From positions 613,026 to 677,025 of the forward strand of contig NZ_JAUSSH010000002.1 of NCBI RefSeq assembly GCF_030812255.1: a stretch of DNA of 64,000 bases, written 5' to 3'. The notes beneath the pieces are model-generated. The model had not been told where the DNA came from. It worked only from the letters and a program-made list of their open reading frames with translations, and made no database searches. The position numbers were made by a program, and so were the translations under genes. Shown here one piece after another: positions 27,735 to 37,075 of the stretch (the first letter of the stretch is position 1; each line of letters starts with the position of its first letter). The DNA comes from Paeniglutamicibacter psychrophenolicus (GTDB taxonomy: Bacteria > Actinomycetota > Actinomycetes > Actinomycetales > Micrococcaceae).

Positions 27735-27985
27735 GTTCCAGAACGGAACGGTGCACGAACTACGCGATCCGGCACTGCCCGCCACCGGCTAATTACCGGC
27801 GCCAGATGATGGATTGTGGGCAGGGATGGTCTTTTGGGCGTTGCCACGTCATGAACCCGGTCCCGGCGTCGAGGGCACCGCACCCGATGCAACCGCTTCG
27901 CGGCGCAGCGCCAAATTGCGGCAGTCGGGCCACGCGCATATCGTTGTCCACGAAGTCCCAGCCCCAAACCCTGATTCGGAGTTCC

Positions 27986-29830
27986 ATGGCCATGAACGGC
28001 ACGAGCGGCACGCAGCAGTCCCCGCACCTCGGCACGAGATTGGGCGCGTCCACCGGGCCGAGGGCCGTGCTCTCACCCGCCGCGCTGGAGGTCGATCAGC
28101 TGCTGGCGCCCCTGCTTCCACGGTTCCTGGAGTGGTTCGAAGTAAGCTGCGGGTCGGATGAAGACGCACTGGACTGTCTGGAAACCATCCGCTTGGTCCT
28201 GGTGGAATTCCGCGAAGTTGCAGCCAAGCCAAGCATCACTGCGTTGACGTCGGAAGACGCCGTCGCGGTTCTGGGAAAACTGGAGGCGGAGTCGGGCGAT
28301 GACATCTTTCAGGTCCTCGAAGATTTCCATCTCTACCTCGAATTCCTCGGTCAGAACGAGCTGTGGACCGGCACCCAAGACGACTTCAACGACCTGGACT
28401 ACCTCTTCGGGATCGGGGACGAGGTTCCCATGCCGGAATTGCCGGAGATCACGATCCCGGTGATTCCCCGGTCCGCCGAGCTGGCGGCCTTCGACGCCAT
28501 GCCGCTGTTGCGCCATGCCACGGCGCTGCTCGAATGGATCGACACCGGCAAACCCGTCACGGCAACAGGGACGCTGAAGCTCGGTGACATTGAGGCCGCG
28601 GCCGCTTGCGTGGGTGTCGCGGCCCGCGGTGCCGGAGCCACGAAGAAGCCGCGAAAGACCGAAGATGTGCTGCCCGGATTCGAATCGTTGATGCCCGGCA
28701 CCGATCAGGGCAGCGAGGCAGCCGAAGCTCCCGGCACCGTGGCGACGGTCCGTTCCATGAACGAGGTGCCACTGCTGGGCATGGTGTGGCACGGCCTGGT
28801 GGCCGCTGGTCTGCTGAAGGTCCGGGCGACCACCGCGGCGCCTGCCAAGGGGCACGGGCTGGGCCCGGACGCCACGGACCGGGAACGGCTGGACGCCTGC
28901 CGGAAGCTGGCGCTGTGCGTGCTGCGGACCCGCGCGGAATCCGTCATGGCCACGCCGATGACAGGTCCGTTGCTGTGGATGGTGAACAAGACGGCCCTGA
29001 CCATGGGTTGCAGCACCGAGCCCCTGCCGATCGACATGCTCGCCCCGGAAGGGGAAACGGAACCGGAGGAGGAACTCTCCGTCGAGTACCTCCTGGCGCG
29101 GACGGCACTGGACCAGTTTCGCGAGCTTATGGTGCTGGGGTTCGTGGAACTGGATACCCACGTGCGGGTCCCGGAACACCTCTGGGCGGCCGTGAAGGCC
29201 GTGTTCTCCGACGACCCGGACCAGACGCCGGTATACCCCCAGGCGCCGGCCAATGCGGAGAAGGCCTACGAGCACAAGGTCATGATCCAGCACAGCTCGC
29301 CGCCTATCTGGCGCCGTCTGCGGGTGCCGGCCGGAATACCCCTTGACGAATTCCACCACCTCATCCAGGCCTCATTCGACTGGGACAACAGCCACCTGCA
29401 CCTGTTCCGGAAGCCAGGAAAGGGCGGAACGTTCTACTCCAACGAATACGTGGAGACCGTTCCCTGGGAAGAAGCCCACATCGACGAGTCAACGGTGCTT
29501 CTCGCCCAGGTGCTGCAGAACGAGAAGGAATCGCTCTTCTACGAATACGACTTCGGCGACAACTGGCAGCACCGGATCACCCTCGAGAAAATCCTCGAGA
29601 CGCAGGATGCCGGTCCGCTTCCATCCTGCACCGGCGGGCGCGGCATGGCGCCGGCCGACGACACCGGTGGCCCGTGGGGCTGGGCCAGCAAGGTCGAGGC
29701 GTCCAACGACCCGGCACACCCGGACTACGAGTGGCTTCGGCAGTGGTTCGGGCTCGAGGACGGGGACGTGCTGGACCCGAAGGCCTTCGACAAGCGCGAC
29801 GTCAACACGGCCCTCAAGAATTTCCGCTGA
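27986..29830 (+). CDS. Large protein with C-terminal pRiA4b ORF-3-like domain, copy 2
   Basis: A 614-residue paralogue of the preceding gene, collinear over its whole length: LLPRFLEWFEVSCGSDEDALDCLE early, the shared SAELAAFDAMPLL and GDIEAAAACVGVAARG blocks, then the pRiA4b ORF-3-like domain (SSPPIWRRLRVPAG, ASFDWDNSHLHLFR, YEYDFGDNWQHRITLE, GGPWGW). It lacks the basic N-terminal tail of copy 1. GGAG precedes the ATG. The 251-bp gap between the copies holds no supported gene. The stop is immediately followed by the ATG of the broken MocA-like gene. Confidence 0.85.
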   Translation: MAMNGTSGTQQSPHLGTRLGASTGPRAVLSPAALEVDQLLAPLLPRFLEWFEVSCGSDEDALDCLETIRLVLVEFREVAAKPSITALTSEDAVAVLGKLEAESGDDIFQVLEDFHLYLEFLGQNELWTGTQDDFNDLDYLFGIGDEVPMPELPEITIPVIPRSAELAAFDAMPLLRHATALLEWIDTGKPVTATGTLKLGDIEAAAACVGVAARGAGATKKPRKTEDVLPGFESLMPGTDQGSEAAEAPGTVATVRSMNEVPLLGMVWHGLVAAGLLKVRATTAAPAKGHGLGPDATDRERLDACRKLALCVLRTRAESVMATPMTGPLLWMVNKTALTMGCSTEPLPIDMLAPEGETEPEEELSVEYLLARTALDQFRELMVLGFVELDTHVRVPEHLWAAVKAVFSDDPDQTPVYPQAPANAEKAYEHKVMIQHSSPPIWRRLRVPAGIPLDEFHHLIQASFDWDNSHLHLFRKPGKGGTFYSNEYVETVPWEEAHIDESTVLLAQVLQNEKESLFYEYDFGDNWQHRITLEKILETQDAGPLPSCTGGRGMAPADDTGGPWGWASKVEASNDPAHPDYEWLRQWFGLEDGDVLDPKAFDKRDVNTALKNFR

Positions 29831-30450
29831 ATGGATGCCGGGACCAGACACCGCCTCACCACCGGCGCGCTGCTGGCGGTCGGCGCCGGGACCCGGCCGG
29901 GCCGCGGCCCCAAGGCGCTGCTGCGCAAGGCCGACGGGGCGACACTGCTCGAATCCGCGCGGCACGCGTTGCTGGCCGGAGGCTGCACCCACGTGGCGGT
30001 GGTCCAGGGTGCCGAGGCCGGACGTGTCTCGGCGGGGTTGGAGAACGACGCGAACACCACGGTGCTGGTGAACGAGCACTGGGCCACCGGCTTGGGTTCG
30101 TCCCTTGTACAGGGAACGGCGGCGGTCCCGCAAGGCTCCGCAACCCTGGTGAAGTTGGTGGACCAGCCCGGCCAGAGCGCCGAACTGGTCCGCAGGATCC
30201 TGGACGCGCACCGCCCCTGACGGATCACCGCGGCCGGTTACCGCTCGGGGGATGGCCCGTTGCGGCGCGGGCACCCAGTGCTCTTCGCGGCGGAACACCT
30301 CGGCCCGGCTGCGGCAACCGCCACCGGTGATGCCGGCGCGCGCGGCTACCTGGGGGCCAACCGGGAGCTGGTCGACCTCGTTGGCTGCACGGACCTGGAC
30401 ACGGGCCTGGACATCGACACCGTCGCCGACCTGCACCTGCTCGATCGGCA
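29831..30450 (+). pseudogene. MocA/MobA-like nucleotidyltransferase with in-frame TGA
   Basis: The first 129 codons encode the N-half of a MobA-like NTP transferase of the MocA (molybdenum cofactor cytidylyltransferase) type: GALLAVGAGTR with the glycine-rich nucleotide loop, KALL, VNEHWATGLGSSL and LVKLVDQPG. A TGA at 30218-30220 stops the frame. The same frame then continues with the family's C-half (RRGHPVLFAAEHLG, GDAGARGYL, DIDTVADL). A single CGA-to-TGA change explains this. The family normally serves xanthine dehydrogenase-type enzymes, which fits the nearby guanine deaminase. The original stop also appears lost, since the frame runs on. Confidence 0.78.
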
Positions 30451-30703
30451 CCAGCAGAGGGACCTTGCCCGCGACGTTCAGCGCCAGACAAATGTGGTCG
30501 CGGCGGATGGGTGCCAGGGTGAAACGGATCCCCGTGGCATCGATGAGCAGTTCCTCAAGGAGCGACGGGGCCAGCGCCTCGGCGATGACTCACACGACCC
30601 GGCCGCGGAATGGTCGCAGGCTCAACACCACACCCGCATCGGCGTCCTGCACGCCTTGCAGGGTGTGGATTTGGCACGGCGGTGGCCGTTGGACCAGGCG
30701 TGC
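30451..30703. other. Degenerate stretch with possible minus-strand gene remnant
   Basis: Between the MocA-like remnant and guanine deaminase no intact gene is seen. Read on the minus strand, 30450-30595 gives a protein-like segment (LLEELLIDATGIRFTLAPI, then DHICLALNVAGKVPLL) preceded, after an in-frame TGA near 30595, by more plausible sequence. I do not recognise it. It may be a second decayed gene converging on the first, or an antisense shadow. Confidence 0.35.
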
Positions 30704-31195
30704 CTAGTACTCGATGCGGGTGTCGAGCTCCGCCCACAGGGTGAATGGTTCGTGGCGGTCGAACCCGCCGTCGGGCATGCGTTCGACCGGCATCAGGAGG
30801 GATCGTTCGGCCTCGCTGCCCTCGAAGTATTCGTAGAAGGCCGCATCGTCGAAGCCGGCCTCCGCCGCCTCGTGCCTGTCGGCGGCAAAGACCACACGCG
30901 AGACACGGGCCCAAAGGGCCGAGGCAAGGCACATGGGACAGGGCTCGCAGCTGGAGTACAAGACCGCGCCGGTGAGGTCGAAGGTGCCTAGCGCTGTACA
31001 TGCGGCGCGGATGGCGGTGACTTCGGCGTGGGCAGTGGGGTCGTTGTTGGCCGTGACGCGGTTGACTCCCTCGAAACGTGATCCGTCTGCGGCCACGATC
31101 AAGGCCCCGAAGGGCCCGCCCGCATTGCGGACGTTGTCGGCGGCAATGGCAACGGCAGACGCGAGGTTTTTTGCTGAAACGGTGGTATCCGTCAT
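30704..31195 (-). CDS. Guanine deaminase / nucleoside deaminase (GuaD-type)
   Basis: A 163-residue zinc-dependent deaminase of the cytidine deaminase fold, the size of Bacillus GuaD. The motif TAHAEVTAI gives the zinc His56 and the catalytic Glu58; PCPMC gives Cys86 and Cys89. The C-terminal FYEYF and LWAE stretch resembles the swapped C-terminus of GuaD. Expected reaction: guanine plus water to xanthine and ammonia. The start ATG at 31195 has AAGGAAG about nine bases upstream; the longer in-frame extension is not conserved. The adjacent broken MocA-like gene suggests an old purine-oxidation context. Confidence 0.88.
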   Translation of the reverse strand: MTDTTVSAKNLASAVAIAADNVRNAGGPFGALIVAADGSRFEGVNRVTANNDPTAHAEVTAIRAACTALGTFDLTGAVLYSSCEPCPMCLASALWARVSRVVFAADRHEAAEAGFDDAAFYEYFEGSEAERSLLMPVERMPDGGFDRHEPFTLWAELDTRIEY

Positions 31196-31322
31196 GGTGG
31201 CGACTTCCTTACCCAGCAGGCGAAGTGCCGGAGAAAGGATGTCTTCCACTTTGCAGGGAAGCCGGCGTCGGTAAATCTCAACATAGCAACCGAAGTTGTA
31301 CGACGCCACCATCCGGGCGAGG

Positions 31323-32138
31323 TTAGTCGCGGGCCTTGGCGACGGCGCGAAGCCTCCGGATCACGGACACCGCATGCCACAGGACGGCGTAGGCCGCCAA
31401 GGCCACCACCAGGGCGGCGCCTCCGCGCGTAATGACGATCCACAGGAACGTCCCGGCACTGGCTGCGTCCTCCATGACGGGCTTCGAATCAAGGCCGAGG
31501 ACCGCGGCAATGGTGGCCGGAACCACCAGGAGCAGCGCCAGCAGGAGGGCGCGGACTTTCCTGCCTTGGAGTTCGCCGTTCTTCCCCCGATGCCCGGAGG
31601 CTTTTTGCCGTTTGAGGTACCAGAGGACGACGAGCACCAAGCCGGCCAGGGTGCTGCCGTGTTGCAGGAGCCGGTAGATGGCGATTCCGGCGACAGGCTC
31701 GCTGGCCAGCAACGGCACTCGTTCCACGACCCAGCCGTAGGAATGCGTGAAGGAATCCCACGCCAGGTGCGTGAGGAGCCCGAGCATCAGCGAATAGAAG
31801 GTCCACAACGCAACCCGGGCACTGGTCGGCGGACGGCCCTTGAGCGCCGGCTTGTCCGGGACCCACGAGTCGGGTAGCGCCCAACGCAGTGGTTTCACCA
31901 CGAGCCACAGGAAACCGGCCAGCACCAGCGCCAGCGGCAACCCGACGCTCAGGATCTGGGAAAAATCGTGCGAGTTCGCGCCGTTGAGCATGGGTGCGTA
32001 CCAGGCGTCGCTGGTGGAGGACACCATGGCGAAGTAGGGGACGTCCGGGGCCATGGCGCCGGCGACCAAGGCAACGGGGACGAAGGGTTGTCGCAGGAAG
32101 GGCAAGACTGCAGCCGGGTGAGCCAAGGTGAAAGGCAA
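31323..32138 (-). CDS. DUF4184 family integral membrane protein
   Basis: A 271-residue polytopic protein. LPFTLAHPAAVLPF at the N-terminus with a following PDVPYF and HLAWDSFTH (two His motifs reminiscent of metal-dependent membrane hydrolases) are DUF4184 hallmarks. About six to seven hydrophobic segments are seen. I place the start at TTG 32138, because GAGGA lies five bases upstream and family members begin exactly there (normally MPFTLAHPA). Function unknown. A TAGGCT hexamer at 32209-32214 (minus strand) is a possible -10. Confidence 0.85.
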   Translation of the reverse strand: MPFTLAHPAAVLPFLRQPFVPVALVAGAMAPDVPYFAMVSSTSDAWYAPMLNGANSHDFSQILSVGLPLALVLAGFLWLVVKPLRWALPDSWVPDKPALKGRPPTSARVALWTFYSLMLGLLTHLAWDSFTHSYGWVVERVPLLASEPVAGIAIYRLLQHGSTLAGLVLVVLWYLKRQKASGHRGKNGELQGRKVRALLLALLLVVPATIAAVLGLDSKPVMEDAASAGTFLWIVITRGGAALVVALAAYAVLWHAVSVIRRLRAVAKARD

Positions 32139-32282
32139 GGGATTCCTCGAAAAGTTGCGTCGGAGCCCACGGGGCAACGCATTGACGTTGCGAATGGGTT
32201 CACCTCCAAGCCTAGTTGGCTCCGGGCCGGAACGCGTCCGGTTGGACTGTTGGAACCAACACGTTTGACCAGCCCGCGACGA

Positions 32283-33224
32283 CTACGAAACCCGGGTCAC
32301 CAAGCCGCGGGTTGAGGCGCTGCCCGACGCCAGGAGGTTTGCGGTGTCAAAAATCATCTCCTGCATGGCCTGGGCGGCGCGGGTCGGCGAGACATCGTTG
32401 CGGTGGGCCAGGCTGACCGTCCGGGACAACCCGGGATTGGTGAGCCGCACCGAACACAGGCGCTGCCGATCGAGCATGACCATGGCAGGGACCACGGCGA
32501 CCCCCAGTCCGCGTTCCACGCAACGCAACACGGCATCCATTTCAGACCCCTCAAGGACCAGATTCGGGGCGAGTCCGGCGGCATGGAACGCCTGCGAGGT
32601 GGCCTCCCGCAGGTCGTAGCTCTGGTGGTAGGTGATCTGCGGCAGTTCCGCCAGATCGGCAAGGGTCAGGGAGTCGCGACCGGCGAGGTGGGTGCTGTCC
32701 ACCGAGGCGACGACCACCAGCTCCTCGGTGAGCAGCGGAGTGCGCTGCAAGCTGGCGGCGGGGGCCGTGCGGTCCTCCGAGGTGACGATGAGCGCCAGGT
32801 CGAGGGCGCCCCCGGCGAGCTCGTCGAGCAGGCCGCGGGAGCCCTGTTCGGTCAGGTGCAGGTCGATGCCGGGGTAGGCGGCATGGAACGCGGTCAGCAC
32901 ATCCGGAACCAGGCTGACGCACAATGTCGGGGTCGCACCGAGCCTTACCCGCCCCTGCTTGAGGCCCGCGAGTTCCTGCATCTCGTGGCGGACGGTTTCC
33001 GCGTCGGCGAGCATCCGCCTGGCCAGGGGGAGCAACGATTCCCCTGCATCGGTGAGTGTGATGTTGCCCCGGGCCCGGTGGAACAGCTCCGCACCGAGAT
33101 CTGATTCCAGGGTGGATATCTGCCGGCTCAAGGAAGGCTGCGCGAGGTGCAGAAGCGCGGCGGCACGCGTGAAATGGCCCGTGCGTGCCACTTCCACGAA
33201 GCTTTGGAGCTGTTCCAGGTTCAT
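32283..33224 (-). CDS. LysR-type transcriptional regulator
   Basis: A 313-residue LTTR: winged helix-turn-helix at residues 1-60 (FVEVARTGHFTRAAALLHLAQPSLSRQIS), then a two-lobed effector domain. It is divergent from the flavoprotein at 33303 with only 78 bases between, the classical arrangement for a regulator and its target, so the effector is likely a substrate or product of that enzyme. The ATG at 33224 gives the standard N-terminus MNLEQLQSF. The Ser/Thr residues that bind carboxylates cannot be mapped with certainty. Confidence 0.92.
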   Translation of the reverse strand: MNLEQLQSFVEVARTGHFTRAAALLHLAQPSLSRQISTLESDLGAELFHRARGNITLTDAGESLLPLARRMLADAETVRHEMQELAGLKQGRVRLGATPTLCVSLVPDVLTAFHAAYPGIDLHLTEQGSRGLLDELAGGALDLALIVTSEDRTAPAASLQRTPLLTEELVVVASVDSTHLAGRDSLTLADLAELPQITYHQSYDLREATSQAFHAAGLAPNLVLEGSEMDAVLRCVERGLGVAVVPAMVMLDRQRLCSVRLTNPGLSRTVSLAHRNDVSPTRAAQAMQEMIFDTANLLASGSASTRGLVTRVS

Positions 33225-33232
33225 GCTCGATA

Positions 33233-33242
33233 GCGTATACGC
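33233..33242. promoter_or_regulatory. Palindrome in LysR divergent promoter
   Basis: GCGTATACGC is a perfect 10-bp palindrome directly upstream of the LysR start codon and within the shared promoter. LysR sites commonly carry a short interrupted dyad; this is a candidate autoregulatory site. Confidence 0.4.
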
Positions 33243-33302
33243 ATTGAAACGACTCGAACAATTCATTGGACGGATCGAGGGCATGTTCCTAGCGTTGAAG
33301 AC

Positions 33303-35042
33303 ATGAGCGCAACAGCAACGAAAGAACAACAGATTTCCACCACCGTCCTGGTCATCGGCACCGGAGGATCGGGGCTGCGGGCCGCCATCGAGCTGGCCGA
33401 AATGGGGGTGGACGTGCTCTCCGTGGGCAAGCGCCCGCGCAACGACGCCCACACCTCGCTCGCCGCCGGCGGCATCAACGCGGCCCTCGGAACCATGGAC
33501 AAGGACGACAGTTGGCAGCAGCACGCCGCCGACACCATCAAGGAAAGCTACTACCTGGCCAACCCGCACACGGTCGAAATCGTCGCCCGCGGTGCGGCCC
33601 AGGGAATCCACGACCTGGAACGCTACGGCATGGGCTTCGCCAGGGAGGAGGACGGGCGGATCTCCCAGCGCTTCTTCGGCGCCCACACCTTCCGCCGCAC
33701 CGCATTTGCCGGAGACTACACCGGCCTGGAAATCCAGCGCAGCCTGGTGAGCCGGGCCGAACAACTGCAGATCCCGATCCTTGACTCGGTCTACATCACC
33801 CGGCTGCTGGTGCGCGACAACCAAGTCTTCGGTGCCTATGGCTTCGACATCAGGTCTGGCAAGCGCTACCTCATCCACGCCGACTCGGTCATCCTGGCTG
33901 CCGGAGGCCACACCCGCATCTGGCGCCGCACCTCCTCGCGCCGCGATGAGAACACCGGGGACGCCTTCCGCCTGGCAGTGGACGCCGGGGCCCGCCTGCG
34001 CGACCCGGAACTGGTGCAGTTCCACCCGTCGGGCATCATCGAACCGGAAAGCGCCGCAGGTACCTTGATCTCCGAGGCGGCCCGCGGCGAGGGCGGCATC
34101 CTGCGCAACGCGCTGGGGGAGCGGTTCATGGAACGCTACGACCCGATCCGCAAGGAACTCTCCACCCGGGACCGCGTGGCGCTGGCCGCCTACACAGAGA
34201 TCAAGGAAGGCCGCGGGACCAAGAACGGCGGGGTTTGGCTGGACGTCTCGCACCTGCCGCGCGAAACCATCATGGAGCGCCTGCCGCGTGTTTACCAGAC
34301 CATGCTTGAAGTGCAGATGCTCGACGTCACTGCCGAACCCATCGAAATCGCACCCACCGCGCACTACTCCATGGGCGGGGTCTGGGTGCGCCCGGAAGAC
34401 CACGGCACGGATGTCAACGGGCTCTACGCCATCGGGGAGGCCTCCAGCGGCCTGCACGGCGCCAACAGGTTGGGCGGCAATTCGCTGATCGAGCTGTTGG
34501 TCTTCGGGCGCATCGTTGCACGCGCCGCTGCCAAGTACTCGGCTTCCCTGGATTCCCAGCCGCGTTCGGCCGAGGCCATCGCCGGGGCCCGCGCCGAGAT
34601 CGACGACCTGCTGGCCGCGGACGGGCAGGAAAACGTTCGGGAGTTGCAGCGTGCGATCCGCAACATGATGACCGACCATGCAGGCGTGGTCCGGGATGAA
34701 GCAGGATTGCAGGCCGGACTGGCCAAGCTTGCGGACATCGAGGAACGCATGGAGCACGTGGGGATCCATCCGGACATTGCCGGCTACCAGGATCTGGCGC
34801 ACGCCTTCGACCTGTTGGGTTCGGCCCTGGCTGCCAGGGCCACCCTCGAGGCGGCCATCGAGCGCCGCGAGACCCGCGGCTGCCACAACCGCAGCGACTA
34901 CCCCGAAATGGACCCCTCGTTGCAGGTCAACCTGGTCTGGTCACCGCGCACGGGGGTGGCGCGAGAGGCGATCCCGGAGATCCCGGCGGAAATCTCCGCC
35001 CTGATCAAGGAGGTCTCATCGGCGGGGAAACTGGTCGAGTAG
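33303..35042 (+). CDS. FAD-dependent oxidoreductase, fumarate reductase/succinate dehydrogenase flavoprotein type
   Basis: A 579-residue flavoprotein of the SdhA/FrdA/NadB superfamily. The FAD Rossmann motif is VLVIGTGGSGLRAAIE at residues 15-30; SLAAGGINAALG, HTFRRTAFAGD, VQFHPSG, ELSTRDRVA (catalytic Arg loop) and PTAHYSMGGVWV follow. The C-terminal helical domain (RETRGCHNRSDYPE) is the SdhA form. No iron-sulfur or membrane-anchor subunit gene is next to it, so it is either a soluble reductase or oxidase, or works with distant partners. It is probably controlled by the divergent LysR gene. Confidence 0.9.
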   Translation: MSATATKEQQISTTVLVIGTGGSGLRAAIELAEMGVDVLSVGKRPRNDAHTSLAAGGINAALGTMDKDDSWQQHAADTIKESYYLANPHTVEIVARGAAQGIHDLERYGMGFAREEDGRISQRFFGAHTFRRTAFAGDYTGLEIQRSLVSRAEQLQIPILDSVYITRLLVRDNQVFGAYGFDIRSGKRYLIHADSVILAAGGHTRIWRRTSSRRDENTGDAFRLAVDAGARLRDPELVQFHPSGIIEPESAAGTLISEAARGEGGILRNALGERFMERYDPIRKELSTRDRVALAAYTEIKEGRGTKNGGVWLDVSHLPRETIMERLPRVYQTMLEVQMLDVTAEPIEIAPTAHYSMGGVWVRPEDHGTDVNGLYAIGEASSGLHGANRLGGNSLIELLVFGRIVARAAAKYSASLDSQPRSAEAIAGARAEIDDLLAADGQENVRELQRAIRNMMTDHAGVVRDEAGLQAGLAKLADIEERMEHVGIHPDIAGYQDLAHAFDLLGSALAARATLEAAIERRETRGCHNRSDYPEMDPSLQVNLVWSPRTGVAREAIPEIPAEISALIKEVSSAGKLVE

Positions 35043-35163
35043 GACCGGCTCCTGTCGGGGCCCCCTGCGGCACCTTGCATGTCGGAAGCTGGCGTGGATC
35101 GTGCGCAGGAACGACAATGAAGTATGGGGGAGCCCCGAGGCGGGCACCCGGAAGGGCAGCGGC

Positions 35164-36111
35164 ATGGAGAACGTCATCGAGGTGCAGGGCCTTGCCAAGA
35201 GCTTCGGCCACCGCGAGGCGTTGCGCGGCATCGACTTCGAGATCCCCCGTGGCAGCGTCTTCGGGGTGATCGGGCCCAACGGTGCCGGCAAGACCACCGC
35301 CATGCGCTGCCTGCTGGACATCATCAGGCCCACGGCCGGCCAGGTGCGGGTGCTCGGCACCGATCCGCGCCGGGCAGGCCCGGAGATCCGCCGCCGCATC
35401 GGGTACCTCCCGGGCGAACTCGCCCTGGAGCGGCGGATCACCGGGCGGAGGATGATGGACCACTTTGCCGCCATCAGCGGACCGGTGGCCCCCGGCCGGG
35501 TCGAGGAACTGGCCTCACGGCTGGGACTCGAGCTGGACCGGCAGTCGCGCAAGCTCTCCAAGGGCAACAAGCAGAAGCTCGGATTGGTGCAGGCGTTCAT
35601 GCACGATCCGGAGCTGCTCATTCTCGACGAACCCACCTCCGGCCTGGATCCGCTGATGCAGCGGGAATTCCTCGGCATGGTCGAGGACGCCCGCGGGCGC
35701 GGGCAGACACTTTTCCTCTCCTCCCACCTGATCGGGGAGATCGAACAGGCGGCGGACCGCGTGGCGATCCTGCGCGACGGGCTGATCGTGCGCACCGCCA
35801 CGGTTCAGGAGCTGCGGGCAGGTGCCCGTCGCCGGCTGCGCGTCCTGGCCGCCACGGACCCCGAGACACTTGCCGCGGCCCTGGAACCGCTCCCCGGCCT
35901 GGAACTGCTGGACACCGAAAAACTCGGTGAAGGGGTCGGTGCACTCGAGGCGAGATTCTCCGGCGAGGTGGGCGCGCTCCTGCACGCCCTGGCCGGGGTC
36001 GAGGTGCTCGACCTGGTCCTTGAGGAACCGGACCTGGAGGAAGCGGTGCTCGAGCTCTACGGTTCCCTCCCCGGGAACGGACGCCATCGCGCGGGGGAGC
36101 CGCGGCCATGA
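35164..36111 (+). CDS. ABC exporter ATP-binding protein
   Basis: A 315-residue ATPase of the DrrA/CcmA-type drug or bacitracin exporter class. Walker A is GPNGAGKTT at about residues 39-47, signature LSKGNKQKLGLVQAF (an LSxGN variant usual in this class), Walker B LLILDEPTSGLDP, H-loop SSHL. The last 90 residues are the class-specific accessory domain. The ATG at 35164 is chosen as the usual family start. It overlaps the permease gene by ATGA. Confidence 0.92.
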   Translation: MENVIEVQGLAKSFGHREALRGIDFEIPRGSVFGVIGPNGAGKTTAMRCLLDIIRPTAGQVRVLGTDPRRAGPEIRRRIGYLPGELALERRITGRRMMDHFAAISGPVAPGRVEELASRLGLELDRQSRKLSKGNKQKLGLVQAFMHDPELLILDEPTSGLDPLMQREFLGMVEDARGRGQTLFLSSHLIGEIEQAADRVAILRDGLIVRTATVQELRAGARRRLRVLAATDPETLAAALEPLPGLELLDTEKLGEGVGALEARFSGEVGALLHALAGVEVLDLVLEEPDLEEAVLELYGSLPGNGRHRAGEPRP

Positions 36112-36923
36112 CGCCCGCCGCCCGCCGCCCGGTCCTGCCGCTGATGGGCAAGGCACTACTGGACACCTGGCGTTCCACGCTCGTCTGGGCCCTGGTGCTT
36201 CTGTCCGTGCTGGCGCTCTACCTACCGCTCTACCCGTCCATGGCCGGCCCGGAAATGGAGAGACTGCTCGCCTCCCTGCCCGAGGAGCTGATCAGTGCCC
36301 TGGACTACGACCAGATCGCGACCGGTGCCGGCTACGCCCAGGCGACCTTCTTCGGCCTGCTGGGATTCATGCTTTCCTCGGCCGTGGCCATCGGCACCGG
36401 GGCCGCGGCCATCGGCGGGGACGAGGATGAGGGACTGCTCGAACTCACGCTCGCCCACGGGGTGACGCGCACCCAGGTGGTCCTGGAACGCTCCCTGGCG
36501 CTGCTGCTGCGCATGGCCTTCCTGATGATGGTGATCTACGCGGGGGTGCTGGCGCTGAACGGGCCCTCGGAGCTGGGGCTTGATCCCGGGACGCTCGTCC
36601 AGGCGGTGGCACAGTTCCTGCTGCTGGTGCTGCTCGGCGGCACCGCGGCGCTGCTGGGCGGGGCCGCGGGCGGGCACCGAACGCACGGAACCGCTGCCGG
36701 CGCCCTGGTGGCGGTCGGGGGTTACATGCTCAATGCGCTGGGCAACCAGGGAGAGGACCTGCAGTGGATGCACGCCTTCTCCCCGTACCACTGGGCGCTC
36801 GGCGGGCAGCCCGTGGCCAACGGCGTGGACTGGAGCGCGTTGTGGGGACTGGCGGGCCTGAACGTGCTTTTCGTTGCGCTCGCCGTCTTCGCGCTGCGCC
36901 GCCGCGATGTCGGGGGAGCCTAG
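36108..36923 (+). CDS. ABC exporter permease
   Basis: A 271-residue membrane protein of the ABC-2 type with six hydrophobic segments. The region GGDEDEGLLELTLAHGVTRTQ after TM2 is characteristic of permeases that pair with single-domain DrrA-type ATPases; it is the family's cytosolic coupling region. ATGA overlap with the ATPase shows co-translation. Substrate unknown. Confidence 0.9.
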   Translation: MTPAARRPVLPLMGKALLDTWRSTLVWALVLLSVLALYLPLYPSMAGPEMERLLASLPEELISALDYDQIATGAGYAQATFFGLLGFMLSSAVAIGTGAAAIGGDEDEGLLELTLAHGVTRTQVVLERSLALLLRMAFLMMVIYAGVLALNGPSELGLDPGTLVQAVAQFLLLVLLGGTAALLGGAAGGHRTHGTAAGALVAVGGYMLNALGNQGEDLQWMHAFSPYHWALGGQPVANGVDWSALWGLAGLNVLFVALAVFALRRRDVGGA

Positions 36924-36946
36924 CTGCGGGATCCTCACTGCCGCGA

Positions 36947-36965
36947 TTGACATAGTCCGTTGACA
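36947..36965 (+). promoter_or_regulatory. Two TTGACA hexamers upstream of secreted-protein gene
   Basis: TTGACA occurs at 36947-36952 and at 36960-36965, 13 bases apart. ATATCG about 19 bases after the second could be its -10. Either hexamer may be the -35 of the gene at 37076. Confidence 0.35.
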
Positions 36966-37075
36966 GCATCCCAACAGCCCCGCCATATCGGCCACGGGCA
37001 AGCTGGAATGGAGCCGGCGATGAATGCCGGACCACCAACTGGTACCGCTGCGGGCGGCCACTGAAGGGAACACCC

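Noticed and set aside
27793..27986. Minus-strand small frame (MELRIRVWGW...) with a CxxC between the two pRiA4b-type genes
   Set aside because: Its start would overlap the start codon of the downstream gene on the other strand and it has no ribosome site; plausible composition alone is not enough.
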